From: Stenotrophomonas nematodicola
Lineage (GTDB): Bacteria > Pseudomonadota > Gammaproteobacteria > Xanthomonadales > Xanthomonadaceae
Reading direction: 5' to 3'
Length of the DNA: 64,000 nucleotides
Assembly (NCBI RefSeq): GCF_009467805.1
Contig: NZ_WIAY01000003.1
Span: 1-64,000, forward strand
Shown here: positions 8,153 to 18,245 of the stretch, one piece after another
Layout: each line of letters starts with the position of its first letter
Position numbering within the stretch: position 1 is the first letter of the stretch
Notes under the pieces: model-generated
What the model saw: the letters and a program-made list of their open reading frames with translations, nothing else
Database searches by the model: none
What the model was told of the DNA's origin: nothing
Position numbers and translations under genes: made by a program

Positions 8153-8767
8153 TTACTCTGCGGCCGGCGCTTCGTCGGCAACGTCTTCCTTGCCGTGCTT
8201 GGCGGTGACGATCGCGTCGTCGTGGTCCTTGCCCTGGGCCAGGGCCGGGATCTCGACGCCCTTCGGCAGCTTGATGTCCGACAGGTAGATCACGTCACCG
8301 GCCTTCAGGTCGGCCAGGTCGACGTCGATCGATTCCGGCAGGTCCTTCGGCAGGCAGGAGATGGTCACTTCCTTCAGTTCGTGGGTGACCACGACGTCGG
8401 CAGCCTTGCCAGCCGGCGAGGTGTCTTCGTTGATGAAGTGCAGCGGGACGTTGGCGGTCAGGGCCTCGTTCTCGTTCACGCGCAGGAAATCCAGGTGGAT
8501 GATCAGCTGCTTGAACGGGTGGCGCTGCATGTCACGCAGCAGCACCTTGGTGACCTGGCCGTCCAGGTTCAGGTCCAGGATCGAGGAGTAGAACCACTCG
8601 TTCTGCTGGGCCAGCCAGATCTGGTTGTGGTCCAGGTTGATGTTGATCGGAGCGGCGCCGCCGCCGTACACAACGGCCGGGATCACGCCGGCGTGACGCA
8701 GGCGGCGGCTCGCACCCTTGCCCTGCACGTCACGAGCGGTGACCTTGATTTCATGAGTCTTCGACAT
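8153..8767 (-). CDS. rplY: 50S ribosomal protein L25, long (CTC) form
   Basis: A 204-residue ribosomal protein that binds 5S rRNA. The N-terminal L25 domain (about 1-95) shows GKGASRRLRHAG, IPAVVYGG and RDMQRHPFK, then VDFLRV-like HLDFLRVN. The C-terminal beta domain typical of the general stress protein CTC form follows (about 100-190), with an acidic tail EDVADEAPAAE. It is downstream of prs and upstream of pth, the usual order. Confidence 0.96.
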   Translation of the reverse strand: MSKTHEIKVTARDVQGKGASRRLRHAGVIPAVVYGGGAAPININLDHNQIWLAQQNEWFYSSILDLNLDGQVTKVLLRDMQRHPFKQLIIHLDFLRVNENEALTANVPLHFINEDTSPAGKAADVVVTHELKEVTISCLPKDLPESIDVDLADLKAGDVIYLSDIKLPKGVEIPALAQGKDHDDAIVTAKHGKEDVADEAPAAE

Positions 8768-8886
8768 GTTTGCACTACCAGTAGTTGCCTTGCCCGAAGG
8801 CGTGGCGGTTGAAGGTACGTCCGCGACCAGACGTACCCAGGACCCGACTGCCGTTGCCGGCAGCCGGAGATTTCATTGCGACAGCA

Positions 8887-9849
8887 TCAATCCACGTACA
8901 GCGAGCTGACGGACTCGCCGAAGGCGATGCGGCGCATCGTTTCGGCCAGCATCTCCGCCACGCTGAGCTGACGGATCTTGCTGCACACCCGCGCCGCTTC
9001 ATTGAGCGGAATGGTGTCGGTCACCACCAGCTCATCGAGCTGGGAGTTGTTGATGTTGTCCACCGCCGGGCCCGAAAGCACGGCGTGGGTGCAGTACGCG
9101 GCGACCTTGAGGGCGCCGCGCGCCTTCAGGGCAGCAGCGGCCGCACACAGGGTGCCGGCGGTATCGACGATGTCATCGACCATCACGCAGGTCTTGCCTT
9201 CGACGTCACCGATGATGTTCATCACGGTGGAGACGTTGGCGCGCGGACGGCGCTTGTCGATGATCGCCAGGTCGGCATCGTCCAGGCGCTTGGCGACGGC
9301 GCGCGCACGCACCACACCGCCCACGTCCGGGGACACCACGATCAGGTTTTCAGTGCCGTAGGCACGCCAGATATCGGCGAGCAGCAGCGGCGAGGCATAC
9401 ACGTTGTCGACCGGCATGTCGAAGAAACCCTGGATCTGGTCGGCATGCAGGTCCACCGTCAGGACCCGGTCGGCCCCCACGGCGCTGAACATCTTGGCGG
9501 CGACCTTGGCCGTGATCGGCACGCGCGAGGAGCGCATGCGGCGATCCTGGCGCGAGTAGCCGAAGTACGGCACCACCGCGGTGACGCTGTTGACCGAGGC
9601 GCGCTTGAGCGCATCGATCAGGACCAGCAGCTCCATCAGGTTCTCGGCGCTGGGGGCACAGGTCGGCTGGATCACGAAGACGTCCTGCTTGCGGACGTTC
9701 TCTTCGATTTCCACCTGCACTTCACCATCGGAGAAGCGCGAGACCAGTGCCTTGCCCGGTCGCACCCCCAGTTCCTTGCAGATGCTCTGCGCAAGGCGCT
9801 TGTTGGCGTTGCCGGAAAATACCAGCAGGTTGGGGGATTCTTGCATCAT
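8887..9849 (-). CDS. prs: Ribose-phosphate pyrophosphokinase (PRPP synthetase)
   Basis: A 320-residue cytoplasmic enzyme that makes PRPP from ribose 5-phosphate and ATP, feeding nucleotide, His and Trp synthesis. Visible blocks are [13 protein letters not shown] at the start, [10 protein letters not shown], the flexible-loop [22 protein letters not shown], and the PRPP-binding signature [11 protein letters not shown] near 220. The start may be the first or second of two consecutive ATG codons (9849 or 9846). The gene lies just downstream of tRNA-Gln and ispE, the conserved ispE-tRNA-prs arrangement. Confidence 0.96.
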   Translation of the reverse strand: MMQESPNLLVFSGNANKRLAQSICKELGVRPGKALVSRFSDGEVQVEIEENVRKQDVFVIQPTCAPSAENLMELLVLIDALKRASVNSVTAVVPYFGYSRQDRRMRSSRVPITAKVAAKMFSAVGADRVLTVDLHADQIQGFFDMPVDNVYASPLLLADIWRAYGTENLIVVSPDVGGVVRARAVAKRLDDADLAIIDKRRPRANVSTVMNIIGDVEGKTCVMVDDIVDTAGTLCAAAAALKARGALKVAAYCTHAVLSGPAVDNINNSQLDELVVTDTIPLNEAARVCSKIRQLSVAEMLAETMRRIAFGESVSSLYVD

Positions 9850-9988
9850 GGGACGGTCTCGGGCGGGAGCGATTGGCGGAGAACTCTGCCGCAGGCACCC
9901 GGAGGCGTCGGCGGTGACGACACTGCGGAGGTTCGACCGCGCCCGCGCAGATCGCGTGCGCAAGGGTTCGCGGCAAAACATCCGCAAG

Positions 9989-10065
9989 TGGCAGGGGCGG
10001 GAGGATTCGAACCTCCGAATGCCAGGATCAAAACCTGGTGCCTTGGGCCTCTTGGCGACGCCCCT
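9989..10065 (-). tRNA. tRNA-Gln (anticodon TTG)
   Basis: Minus-strand tRNA of 77 nt. The acceptor AGGGGCG pairs with CGCCCCT, followed by discriminator G and encoded CCA (9989-9991). The anticodon stem CCAGG/CCTGG encloses TTTTGAT, giving TTG. It lies between ispE (stop at 10076) and prs, with only 10 nt to ispE, so it is probably cut from the ispE-prs transcript. Confidence 0.96.
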
Positions 10066-10075
10066 GCATCAAAAA

Positions 10076-10945
10076 TCAATAACGCTCGAGTACATCAAGC
10101 AGTGGCGAGCGCTCCACGCCCGCAGCCACCCATGCCCGCAGTCCTTCCGGCAACTCCGCCAACGCCTGCTCGGCGGCAGCGCGCGTGGTGAACTCGACGA
10201 AACAACCGCTTCCCGACCCGGTGAGTCGTGCCCGGCCGATACTGCTCAACGCCACCAGCGCCGCCTCTACGGCAGGCTCGTGACGGCGCAGGACCGGCTC
10301 GAACGCATTCCCGAGCAAAGACCCGGAAGCGAAGTCCTCTATTTTCGCCACTGGGGCATCGCGCGTCAAATCGGGTGATGCAAAAAGCGCAGCCGTCGGG
10401 ACGTGAACGCCCGGATCGGCAAGCACATACCAGGCCGGCGGCAGGTCCATCGGGGTCAACTGCTCCCCCACTCCCTCCGCCCAGGCATTGTGGCCGCGCA
10501 CAAACACCGGCACATCCGCACCAAGCTGCAGGCCCAGCGCGGCCAGCGCATCCACGTCCAGACCCGCCCTCCACAAGCGGTTCAGGGCCACCAGCACGGT
10601 GGCCGCGTCGGACGAACCGCCGCCGAAGCCACCGCCTGCCGGAATGCGCTTTTCGATGCCGATATCCGCACCTTGAGAGCTGTTGGTCGCACGTTTGAGC
10701 AACAACGCCGCGCGCACGGCAAGGTCGTCAGTCTCGGCCACACCCGCCACCGATGGCCCGTCACGACGCACCTGGCCATCCTCGCGTACCCGCAGGCGGA
10801 GCCGGTCGCCCCAGTCGAGCAGGCGGAACACGGTCTGCAGTTGGTGATAACCGTCAGCACGACGACCGGTGATGTGCAGGAACAGGTTCAGCTTGGCCGG
10901 GGCCGGCCAGTGCGACCAGCCTGCGTTCAGGTCCGGCGCGCTCAT
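10076..10945 (-). CDS. ispE: 4-diphosphocytidyl-2-C-methyl-D-erythritol kinase
   Basis: A 289-residue GHMP kinase of the non-mevalonate isoprenoid pathway, which phosphorylates CDP-methylerythritol. [20 protein letters not shown] near 15-34 is the family entry motif. The ATP-binding glycine-rich loop is [14 protein letters not shown] near 102-115, and the third GHMP motif is [12 protein letters not shown] near the end. It overlaps lolB by 4 bp (10942-10945) and is followed by tRNA-Gln and prs. Confidence 0.96.
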   Translation of the reverse strand: MSAPDLNAGWSHWPAPAKLNLFLHITGRRADGYHQLQTVFRLLDWGDRLRLRVREDGQVRRDGPSVAGVAETDDLAVRAALLLKRATNSSQGADIGIEKRIPAGGGFGGGSSDAATVLVALNRLWRAGLDVDALAALGLQLGADVPVFVRGHNAWAEGVGEQLTPMDLPPAWYVLADPGVHVPTAALFASPDLTRDAPVAKIEDFASGSLLGNAFEPVLRRHEPAVEAALVALSSIGRARLTGSGSGCFVEFTTRAAAEQALAELPEGLRAWVAAGVERSPLLDVLERY

Positions 10946-11604
10946 GGGGTGCCGACCACCCAGCTGTCGACCACCAGGCGCACTTTGGCGTCGCCGTTGA
11001 CCGCTTCGATGCGCCGCGGCAGCACCGGGCGATCGCCCTCGGCCGGGTACCAGTCCAGGTACTGGATCTGCCAGCCCATCTGCTGCACGCGACGCGGGCG
11101 GCCGTCGCCATCGCGCTCGACCTGCTCGGCCGGGCCCGCCGCGTCGGCCACCAGGCCACGCACCCAGTCGGGCAGCTGGTTGACCGGAATGTCCCAGCCC
11201 GTCGCCTCCAGCAGCACCTGCTGGGCGTCGTCACCCTGGCGCGGTCCGCCGTCCAGCCCTTCCAGCCGCCCGCCGGCGTGCCGGGTATCGCCGGTCAGTT
11301 TCCAGCTCTGGCGGGTCACCGGCGCGCTCAGCTCGACCACGTACTGGCGGGCCTGCTGCTGCCAGTCGATGCGGCCATTGCCGCCGTTGCGGCCCTTGTT
11401 GATGGCTACCCGCCCTTGGAACGCCCACTGCGGCTGCGCCCGGACAGCGGCGACGCGATCGCTTTCTGCCTGCTGCGCTTCGACCGACACCGTGGTCACC
11501 ACCGCCGGCGCCGACGGGGCCTTGCGCTCGTCCAGCGACACGCACGCCGACAGCGAGAGGGCCGCGACAAGGGCCGCGGCAGATTTCAGGAACTGCAGGT
11601 TCAT
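10942..11604 (-). CDS. lolB: Outer-membrane lipoprotein receptor LolB
   Basis: A 220-residue lipoprotein that takes lipoproteins from the carrier LolA and inserts them in the outer membrane. The lipobox LSAC places the acylated cysteine at 21, with no aspartate at +2, as expected for outer-membrane sorting. [12 protein letters not shown] and GRIDWQQQ match the start of the LolB fold, and LPDWVRGL is a familiar mid-protein motif. It overlaps both neighbours by 4 bp, so the TPR gene, lolB and ispE are translationally coupled. Confidence 0.92.
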   Translation of the reverse strand: MNLQFLKSAAALVAALSLSACVSLDERKAPSAPAVVTTVSVEAQQAESDRVAAVRAQPQWAFQGRVAINKGRNGGNGRIDWQQQARQYVVELSAPVTRQSWKLTGDTRHAGGRLEGLDGGPRQGDDAQQVLLEATGWDIPVNQLPDWVRGLVADAAGPAEQVERDGDGRPRRVQQMGWQIQYLDWYPAEGDRPVLPRRIEAVNGDAKVRLVVDSWVVGTP

Positions 11605-13298
11605 ACGCCGTATTTCTCGATCACGCGCTGCAGGGCGCGGTTGTCAGGGTCCAGCTTGCGGGCTTCGTCGAAGAACTGGCGGGCCTCGTCCTTGCGGCCG
11701 AGCACCCACAGCACTTCGCCGACATGGGCGGCGATCTCGGCATCCTTGGCCAGGCTCCAGGCGCGGCGCAGCTGCACCAGCGCCTGCTCGTTGCGCCCCA
11801 GGCGGTAGAGCACCCAGCCGTAGCTGTCGACGATGGCGGCGTTGTCCGGCTCGGCCACGCGGGCGCGGTCGATCAGTTCCAAGGCCTCCTGGTAGCGCTG
11901 GGTGCGATCGGCCAGGGTGTAGCCCAGCGCATTGAGCGCGGCCACGTTTTCCGGATCGGTCACCAGCACCTTGCGCAGGTCGGCCTCGGCGCGCGCGATG
12001 TCGTCGCGGCGCTCCCAGGCCAGCGCGCGGGCATACAGCAAGGCGTTCTCGTCGGGATAGGCGGCCAGGCCGCGGCCGAGTGCATCCAGTTCGCCGGCAT
12101 CGTCGTTGCCGCGCTGGCGCAGCTCCGCTTCGAGCAGGTAGGCGTCGCGACGCGCTTCGTCATCGACGGTCGCGTCGGACTGGATCGCATGTACTTCAGC
12201 CAGCGCCTTGTCGGTGCGGCCCAGTTCGTACTGGGCGTTGGCGGCGCGCAGGCGGGCTTCGTCGCGTTCCGGACCACCAGGCACACCGTGGTACCACTCC
12301 ACCGCTTCGGCCGGACGCTTGAGGTACTCGGCAATCTTGCCGAGCAGCAGGCGCTGGGCCGGATCGGGCTTGGTCGCCTTGCCGGAAAGTTCGGTGTAAA
12401 GCGCCAGCAGCGCTGCGGTGTCGTTCTGCTTGGCCAGCAGCGAGGCGCGCATGCCGTAGGTCTGCACGTCCTGCGGGCCGACCGACAGCACGCGCTCGGC
12501 GGCCCTGGATTCGCCCATCGCGTCGTAGGTGATCGCCACCGCGTTGCGCAGTTCCGGGTCCTGTGTGGTCCTGGGCTCCACGCCGCGCAACAGCGCCAGC
12601 GCCTCGTCGGTCTTGCCGGACTGGCTCAACTGGCTGGCATGCAGCAGGGCCACGCGCGGCTCATCAGGGAAGCGGCGGACCACTTCATCGACCATGCGTC
12701 GGGCCAATTCGGGCTTGTCCATGCGCAGCGCCAGGCGACCAAACTCCTGCCAGGCCTCCAGGGTGTCGGGGATCGCGTTGGCGTCCACCAGCCCGTCCAG
12801 CACCTGGGCCGGCACGGCCGGATCGCGGCCGCCCCCCACCAGGGCGGCGATGGCGAACTTCCAGCCCTGCGGATCCGGATCGCGCAGTATCGCCACCAGT
12901 TCGGCCTGGGCGGTCTTCACCTGGTTCTGGCGCATGGCCAGGGCCGCAGCACTGCTGCGCATGGCCAGCGAGCGCGGCGCGCGCGCCTCCCACAGCTTCA
13001 GCGCCCGGGCGGCACGGACATCATCGTTGGCCAGCATGGCGATGCGCGTGGCGCGCTCGGCCAGCCCGGCGTCGTCACGGCCGGCCTCGGCTGCATCCAG
13101 ATACCAGCGCGCGGCGTCCTCCAGTTTGCCGGCCTGGAGGGCGAATTCGCCGGCCAGGACCGGGGTCAGCGAGGCAGGCTCGGCGGCGCGGTCCCTGCCC
13201 GCCGGAACCGTGGCAGGACGGGCTGCCAGGGCATTGGCGGTGAACAAAGACAGCAGCAGAACGCTGGAGATGCGAATCAATGCGGGCATCGGGGGCAT
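11601..13298 (-). CDS. Exported tetratricopeptide-repeat protein
   Basis: A 565-residue protein with a signal peptide (about 1-25, cut near ALAAR). Many TPR-like helical repeats cover nearly the whole chain; the clearest are in the C-terminal third, around [18 protein letters not shown] and [19 protein letters not shown] proteins of this kind sit next to lolB in many gammaproteobacteria (compare the PA4667 type) and are thought to help envelope assembly. That role is not shown by this sequence. The first ATG is preferred because AAGG lies 6 nt upstream. It is divergent from hemA across a 56-bp gap. Confidence 0.82.
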   Translation of the reverse strand: MPPMPALIRISSVLLLSLFTANALAARPATVPAGRDRAAEPASLTPVLAGEFALQAGKLEDAARWYLDAAEAGRDDAGLAERATRIAMLANDDVRAARALKLWEARAPRSLAMRSSAAALAMRQNQVKTAQAELVAILRDPDPQGWKFAIAALVGGGRDPAVPAQVLDGLVDANAIPDTLEAWQEFGRLALRMDKPELARRMVDEVVRRFPDEPRVALLHASQLSQSGKTDEALALLRGVEPRTTQDPELRNAVAITYDAMGESRAAERVLSVGPQDVQTYGMRASLLAKQNDTAALLALYTELSGKATKPDPAQRLLLGKIAEYLKRPAEAVEWYHGVPGGPERDEARLRAANAQYELGRTDKALAEVHAIQSDATVDDEARRDAYLLEAELRQRGNDDAGELDALGRGLAAYPDENALLYARALAWERRDDIARAEADLRKVLVTDPENVAALNALGYTLADRTQRYQEALELIDRARVAEPDNAAIVDSYGWVLYRLGRNEQALVQLRRAWSLAKDAEIAAHVGEVLWVLGRKDEARQFFDEARKLDPDNRALQRVIEKYGV

Positions 13299-13354
13299 CT
13301 GAGCCTTAAAATGACGACTTGAATGGCCAGCAGCTTATCGCAAGCAACTGAACA

Positions 13355-14638
13355 ATGACCCTGTGGGTGCTCGGACTGAACCACCAGACCGCGCCAGTGG
13401 AACTGCGCGAACGCGCGTCCTTTGGCGGCGATGCGCTGCCGCGGGCGCTCGCCTCGCTGCGTGACACCCCGCAGGTGGCCGAAGCGGTGCTGCTGTCCAC
13501 CTGCAACCGCACCGAACTGTATGCCATCGCCGAGTCCGGACAGGCCCTGGCCGACTGGCTGGAGGCGCACGCCGGCCAGCTCCAGGGTTACCTGTACCAG
13601 CATGCCGACGCGGACGCCGTACGCCACCTGTTCCGGGTCGCGACCGGGTTGGACTCCATGGTGCTGGGCGAACCGCAGATCCTGGGCCAGGTGAAGGACG
13701 CCTGGGCCACCTCGCGCGATCACGGGCTGCTCGGCCAGCGCCTGGACCGCCTGTTCCAGCAGACCTTCTCGGTGGCCAAGCGGGCCCGTACCGATACCCG
13801 CGTCGGCGCCAATCCGGTGTCGGTGGCCTCCACGGCGGTGCGCCTGGCGCAGAACTCGTTCGCCCGGCTGGAAGATTCCACCGTGCTGCTGGTTGGCGCC
13901 GGCGAGACCATCGAGCTGGCGGCGCGGCATCTCAGCGAGGGGCGCGTGCGCCGGCTGCTGATCGCCAACCGCACCCTCGCCCACGCCCAGGACCTGGCCA
14001 GCCGCCACGGCGGCGTCGCCCTGCCCCTGACCGAGCTGGAGCGCCACCTCGGCGAGGCCGACGTGGTGTTTTCGGCCACCGCCGCGCGCGAGCCGGTGAT
14101 CGCCAAGGCACATGTCGCCGCCGCGCTGCGGGCGCGCCGGCACAAGCCGATGCTGCTGTTCGACCTGGCCGTGCCGCGCGATATCGAATCGGGCGTGGGC
14201 GACCTCAGCGATGCCTTCCTGTACACCGTGGACGATCTTGAGCGGGCGGTCGAGGACAATCGCCGCAGCCGCCGCGAAGCCGCCGCCGAGGCCGAGGCGA
14301 TCATCGACCTGCAGGTTGCCCGGTTCGTGGAGACCCTCCACGCCGGCGCGCACCAGGCGCCGCTGCTGCAGCTGCGCGCCTACGGCGATGCGACGCGGAC
14401 GGAGATGCTGGAAAAAGCCCGACAGCAGCTGGCCAACGGCAAGCCGGCCGAGGACGTACTGGAACTGCTCGCGCACGGCTTGACCAACCGCCTGCTGCAC
14501 CCGCCAACGGCCGCGCTGCGCGCGGCGGCGTTGAGCGGCGATACTGAACTGACCCGCGCCGCCGAGCGCCTGTTCCCGGCCAAGCCCGGCTACCAGCACC
14601 CTGTTGTGAGGAATGATGACGCCGACCCTGCGCCGTAA
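13355..14638 (+). CDS. hemA: Glutamyl-tRNA reductase
   Basis: A 427-residue enzyme that reduces Glu-tRNA to glutamate-1-semialdehyde, the first step of C5-pathway haem synthesis. [15 protein letters not shown] opens the protein. [10 protein letters not shown] places the nucleophile cysteine at 50, as in characterised enzymes. [15 protein letters not shown] follows, then the NADPH fold with [11 protein letters not shown]. It is followed by prfA, with an overlap of 26 bp, the common hemA-prfA order. Confidence 0.97.
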   Translation: MTLWVLGLNHQTAPVELRERASFGGDALPRALASLRDTPQVAEAVLLSTCNRTELYAIAESGQALADWLEAHAGQLQGYLYQHADADAVRHLFRVATGLDSMVLGEPQILGQVKDAWATSRDHGLLGQRLDRLFQQTFSVAKRARTDTRVGANPVSVASTAVRLAQNSFARLEDSTVLLVGAGETIELAARHLSEGRVRRLLIANRTLAHAQDLASRHGGVALPLTELERHLGEADVVFSATAAREPVIAKAHVAAALRARRHKPMLLFDLAVPRDIESGVGDLSDAFLYTVDDLERAVEDNRRSRREAAAEAEAIIDLQVARFVETLHAGAHQAPLLQLRAYGDATRTEMLEKARQQLANGKPAEDVLELLAHGLTNRLLHPPTAALRAAALSGDTELTRAAERLFPAKPGYQHPVVRNDDADPAP

Positions 14639-15701
14639 GCTGGAAGCGCTGGCCGAGCGCCGCGAAGAACTTGAACGCCTGCTTGCCGATCCGGGTGTGG
14701 TCGGCGACAACGAACGCTTCCGCGCGTTCTCGCGCGAGTTCTCGCAGCTGCAGCCGATCGCCACCGCACTGGCCGACGAAGCCCGGGCCAAGGCCGACCT
14801 GGCCGCCGCCGAGGCGATGCGCGCCGAGCCGGACCTGCGCGAGCTGGCCGAAGAGGAAATCACTGCGGCCCAGCAACGCCTGGAACAGCTTGACCAGGAC
14901 CTGGCGCTGCTGCTGGTGCCGCGCGACCCGCGCGACGACGGCAACCTGTTCCTGGAAGTACGCGCCGGCACCGGCGGCGACGAGGCGGCGATCTTCGCCG
15001 GCGACCTGTTCCGGATGTACGCGCGTTATGCCGAGCGCCAGGGCTGGAAGGTGGAGGTCGAATCGGACAGCCCCGGCGAACATGGCGGCTACAAGGAAAT
15101 CGTGGCCCGGGTGGTCGGTCGCGGTGCCTACTCGAAGCTGAAGTTCGAATCGGGCACGCACCGCGTGCAGCGCGTGCCGGCGACCGAATCGCAGGGACGC
15201 ATCCACACCTCGGCGGCCACCGTGGCGATCATTCCCGAAGCCGACGATGTGGACGAAGTGACGATCAACCCGGCCGACCTGCGGGTGGATACGTTCCGCT
15301 CGTCCGGCGCCGGCGGCCAGCACGTCAACAAGACCGAATCGGCGATCCGCATCACCCACCTGCCGACCGGCGTGGTGGTGGAGTGCCAGACCGAGCGCAG
15401 CCAGCATGCCAACCGCGACAAGGCCATGAAGCGCCTGAAGGCGCAGCTGCTCGACGCCGAACGCAGCCGGCAGGCCGCCGCCACCGCCGAGAGCCGCCGC
15501 CTGCAGGTGGGCAGCGGCGACCGCAGCCAGCGCATCCGCACCTACAGCTTCCCGCAGGGCCGGATCACCGACCACCGCGTGGAAGGACTGACGCTGTACG
15601 ACCTGCCCAACATCATTGCCGGCGAGCTCGATCCGCTGGTCGAACGGCTGATACACGAACATCAGGCCGACGAACTGGCGCAGCTGGCTGCCGGACCCTG
15701 A
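14613..15701 (+). CDS. prfA: Peptide chain release factor 1
   Basis: A 362-residue RF1 that reads UAA and UAG stop codons. The tripeptide anticodon appears as PAT in [10 protein letters not shown]. The catalytic GGQ loop is [12 protein letters not shown] near 228-239. [16 protein letters not shown] is the usual RF1 signature. The start ATG-ATG overlaps the end of hemA. A prmC methylase for its GGQ glutamine is encoded at 41043-41897. Confidence 0.97.
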   Translation: MMTPTLRRKLEALAERREELERLLADPGVVGDNERFRAFSREFSQLQPIATALADEARAKADLAAAEAMRAEPDLRELAEEEITAAQQRLEQLDQDLALLLVPRDPRDDGNLFLEVRAGTGGDEAAIFAGDLFRMYARYAERQGWKVEVESDSPGEHGGYKEIVARVVGRGAYSKLKFESGTHRVQRVPATESQGRIHTSAATVAIIPEADDVDEVTINPADLRVDTFRSSGAGGQHVNKTESAIRITHLPTGVVVECQTERSQHANRDKAMKRLKAQLLDAERSRQAAATAESRRLQVGSGDRSQRIRTYSFPQGRITDHRVEGLTLYDLPNIIAGELDPLVERLIHEHQADELAQLAAGP

Positions 15702-15703
15702 GC

Positions 15704-17416
15704 GTGGGCGCACCGGACCAGGAACGCCGGCAGCTGCGCGAGGCCGTGCAGCGCCAGCCGAGCGACTTCATCGCGTGGGTCATGCTGGCAGACGCCGAAC
15801 TGGAAGCCGGCGACGTCGCCCGTGGCGCGGCCGCCGCCACGCAGGCGCTGCAGTTGCGCGACGATCATCCCGAAGCCCTGGCCCGGCTCGGGCGTGCCCG
15901 CTGGATGCAGGGCCAGCCCGGCCACGCAGCCGTCCTGCTGCGCCGTGCGGCTGAGCAGGTACCGCAGCATCCCGGCATCGCCCTGTGGCTCGGCCATGCG
16001 CTGGAGGATGCCGGCCAGCCCGAGGCCGCCGCCGATGCCTATCGCCATGCGCACCGGCTGCTGCCGGGTGAGCCCTACATCACCGCGCAACTGCTCAACT
16101 GGCAGCGCCGCCTGTGCGACTGGCGCGATCTGGACCGGCTGTCGGCGCTGGTCCGTCGGGCCGTGGCGCAAGGCCAGGCGGTGGTCGAGCCGTTCGCCTT
16201 CCTCAGTGAAGATGCCAGCGCCACCGAGCAGCTGACCTGTGCGCGGCAACGCGCGGCAGCGATCGGGACGGATCTGCCCGCCCTGCCCCCGACAACCGTG
16301 CGGGACCACGGAAGACTCCGCGTCGGCTTCCTCTCCAATGGCTTCGGCGCGCATCCGACCGGGCTGCTGACGGTGGCCCTGTTCGAGCAGCTGGCCCTCG
16401 CCGATCGGCTGGACCTGCATCTGTTCGCGCTCAACGGCGATGACGGCAGCGACATCCGCGTCCGCCTCCAGGCGGCGGCCAGCGTGCTGCACGAGGTGGG
16501 CGGACAGCCGCACGACCGTGTTGCCGCGCGCATCCGCGACGCCGGCATCGATGTGCTGTTCGACCTGCGCGGCTGGGGCGGCGGCGGCACGCCGCAGGTG
16601 CTGGCGATGCGTCCGGCACCGATACAGGTGAATTGGCTGGCGTATCCGGGCACGTCCGGGGCGCCGTGGATCGACCACGTGCTGGCCGATGCCTTCGTGC
16701 TGCCAGATGCGCTGGCATCGGCCTTCAGCGAGCGCATCTGGCGCCTGCCACGCGCGTTCCAGCCGTCGGACAACACGCGCGAGGTTGCGACGCCACCGTC
16801 GCGCGTCGCCTGCGGCCTGCCGGCGCAGGGGGTGGTGCTGTGCTGTTTCAACAACAGCTACAAGCTCACCCCGCGCAGCATGCAGCGCCTGTTCGCGGTC
16901 CTGCAGGGCGTACCGGGCAGCGTGCTGTGGCTGTTGTCCGGCCCGGGCAACGCCGATGCGCGGCTCCGTGCGGCGGCCCGCCAGGCAGGGCTGGAGCCGG
17001 CGCGCCTGGTGTTCATGCCGCGCCTGCCCCACGCCGAGTACCTGGCCCGGTACCAGCACGCTGATCTGTTCCTTGATACACACCCCTACAACGCCCACAC
17101 CACCGCCTCCGACGCGCTGTGGGCCGGCTGCCCCGTACTGACCTGCCCGGGCACCACGTTTGCCGCGCGCGTGGCCGGCAGCCTCAATCACCATCTGGGA
17201 CTCACCCGGATGAATGCTGCCGATGACCGTGCCTTCATCGCCACGGCAATCCGGCTCGGCAACGATGCCCCGGCGCTGCAGGCGCTGCGCGCCGAACTGG
17301 CCGTGCAACGCACGCGCAGCGGGCTGTTCGACATGGCGGCGTTCGCCGTCGATTTCACTGCTGCGGTCGAGGGCATGGCGCACGAGCGCGGCTGGCAGGT
17401 CGCACACACGCCCTGA
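15704..17416 (+). CDS. TPR-containing O-linked GlcNAc transferase (SPINDLY/XcOGT type)
   Basis: A 570-residue glycosyltransferase (GT41) closely like the crystallised Xanthomonas campestris OGT. I set the start at GTG 15704, two bases after the prfA stop; longer in-frame versions run inside prfA. Short TPR repeats occupy about 1-130, for example ALARLGRARWMQGQ and GIALWLGHALEDAGQ. The catalytic region has SNGFGAHPTG with histidine 217 and FNNSYKLTP with lysine 387, one residue from the key His218 and Lys388 of XcOGT. DTHPYNAHTTASDALW closes the UDP site. Bacterial substrates are not known. It is probably co-transcribed with hemA-prfA. Confidence 0.9.
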   Translation: MGAPDQERRQLREAVQRQPSDFIAWVMLADAELEAGDVARGAAAATQALQLRDDHPEALARLGRARWMQGQPGHAAVLLRRAAEQVPQHPGIALWLGHALEDAGQPEAAADAYRHAHRLLPGEPYITAQLLNWQRRLCDWRDLDRLSALVRRAVAQGQAVVEPFAFLSEDASATEQLTCARQRAAAIGTDLPALPPTTVRDHGRLRVGFLSNGFGAHPTGLLTVALFEQLALADRLDLHLFALNGDDGSDIRVRLQAAASVLHEVGGQPHDRVAARIRDAGIDVLFDLRGWGGGGTPQVLAMRPAPIQVNWLAYPGTSGAPWIDHVLADAFVLPDALASAFSERIWRLPRAFQPSDNTREVATPPSRVACGLPAQGVVLCCFNNSYKLTPRSMQRLFAVLQGVPGSVLWLLSGPGNADARLRAAARQAGLEPARLVFMPRLPHAEYLARYQHADLFLDTHPYNAHTTASDALWAGCPVLTCPGTTFAARVAGSLNHHLGLTRMNAADDRAFIATAIRLGNDAPALQALRAELAVQRTRSGLFDMAAFAVDFTAAVEGMAHERGWQVAHTP

Positions 17417-17465
17417 TCCTGCCATGCGCTAGGCTCGAGCCTCCACGACAGAACCGGGGCGGCGG

Positions 17466-18245
17466 ATGGGCAAGCTCAAGCGCAAGGCATACCAGGAACA
17501 GCTGGAACCGATGCAGTTGGAACTCGCGGCAATGGCGCGCTGGGTGCAGCACACCGGCCAGCGCGTGCTCGTGCTGTTCGAAGGCCGCGACACCGCCGGG
17601 AAGGGCGGCGCGATCCAGGCGATCGCCGAACACCTCAATCCCCGCCAATGCAGGGTAGTGGCACTGCCCAAGCCCACCGACCGCGAAAGCACCCAATGGT
17701 ATTTCCAGCGCTACGTGTCGCATCTGCCGGCCGCTGGCGAGATCGTGCTGATGGATCGCAGCTGGTACAACCGCGCCGGCGTCGAGCATGTGATGGGCTA
17801 CTGCACCGAAGCGCAGTACCGCGCGTTTCTGGCGCAGACGCCGGTGTTCGAAACGCTGCTGGTGGACGACGGCATCCTGCTGTTCAAGTACTGGCTGACG
17901 GTGGACCAGGCGCAGCAGGAGAAGCGTTTCGCCGAGCGCCACCTCGATCCGCTCAAGGGCTGGAAACTGTCACCGGTGGACCTGAAGTCGCGCAGCAAGT
18001 ACAGCGCCTACACCGAAGCGCGCGAAGCGATGCTGCGCGCCACCCACCGCGAAGCAGCGCCCTGGACGCTGGTTGATTTCAATGACCAGAAGCGCGGGCG
18101 GCTGGGATTGATCCGCAATCTGCTGGACCGCCTGCCCGACACCCGCGTGGACGAGCCCGTGCTGGCACTGCCACCGCTGAAAGGCAAGCTGCACACAGAG
18201 CATTTCGGCGTTCTGAAACCGATCGAAGACATCGACACCCCGTAG
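17466..18245 (+). CDS. ppk2: Polyphosphate kinase 2
   Basis: A 259-residue P-loop kinase that moves phosphate between polyphosphate and nucleoside phosphates. Walker A is GRDTAGKGG at about 40-48, Walker B is VLMDRSWYNR near 97, and the lid region follows. The single-domain length fits class I PPK2. QWYFQRYVSHLP and RSKYSAYTEAR are family blocks. Its TAG stop codon lies inside the GTAG head of the first SMAG element at 18242, so the repeat array touches the gene end exactly. Confidence 0.93.
   Translation: MGKLKRKAYQEQLEPMQLELAAMARWVQHTGQRVLVLFEGRDTAGKGGAIQAIAEHLNPRQCRVVALPKPTDRESTQWYFQRYVSHLPAAGEIVLMDRSWYNRAGVEHVMGYCTEAQYRAFLAQTPVFETLLVDDGILLFKYWLTVDQAQQEKRFAERHLDPLKGWKLSPVDLKSRSKYSAYTEAREAMLRATHREAAPWTLVDFNDQKRGRLGLIRNLLDRLPDTRVDEPVLALPPLKGKLHTEHFGVLKPIEDIDTP

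Noticed and set aside
15383-15703. N-terminal extension of the O-GlcNAc transferase into prfA
   Set aside because: The extension is an out-of-frame translation of prfA, and the shorter GTG start gives the length and residue numbering of the characterised enzyme.
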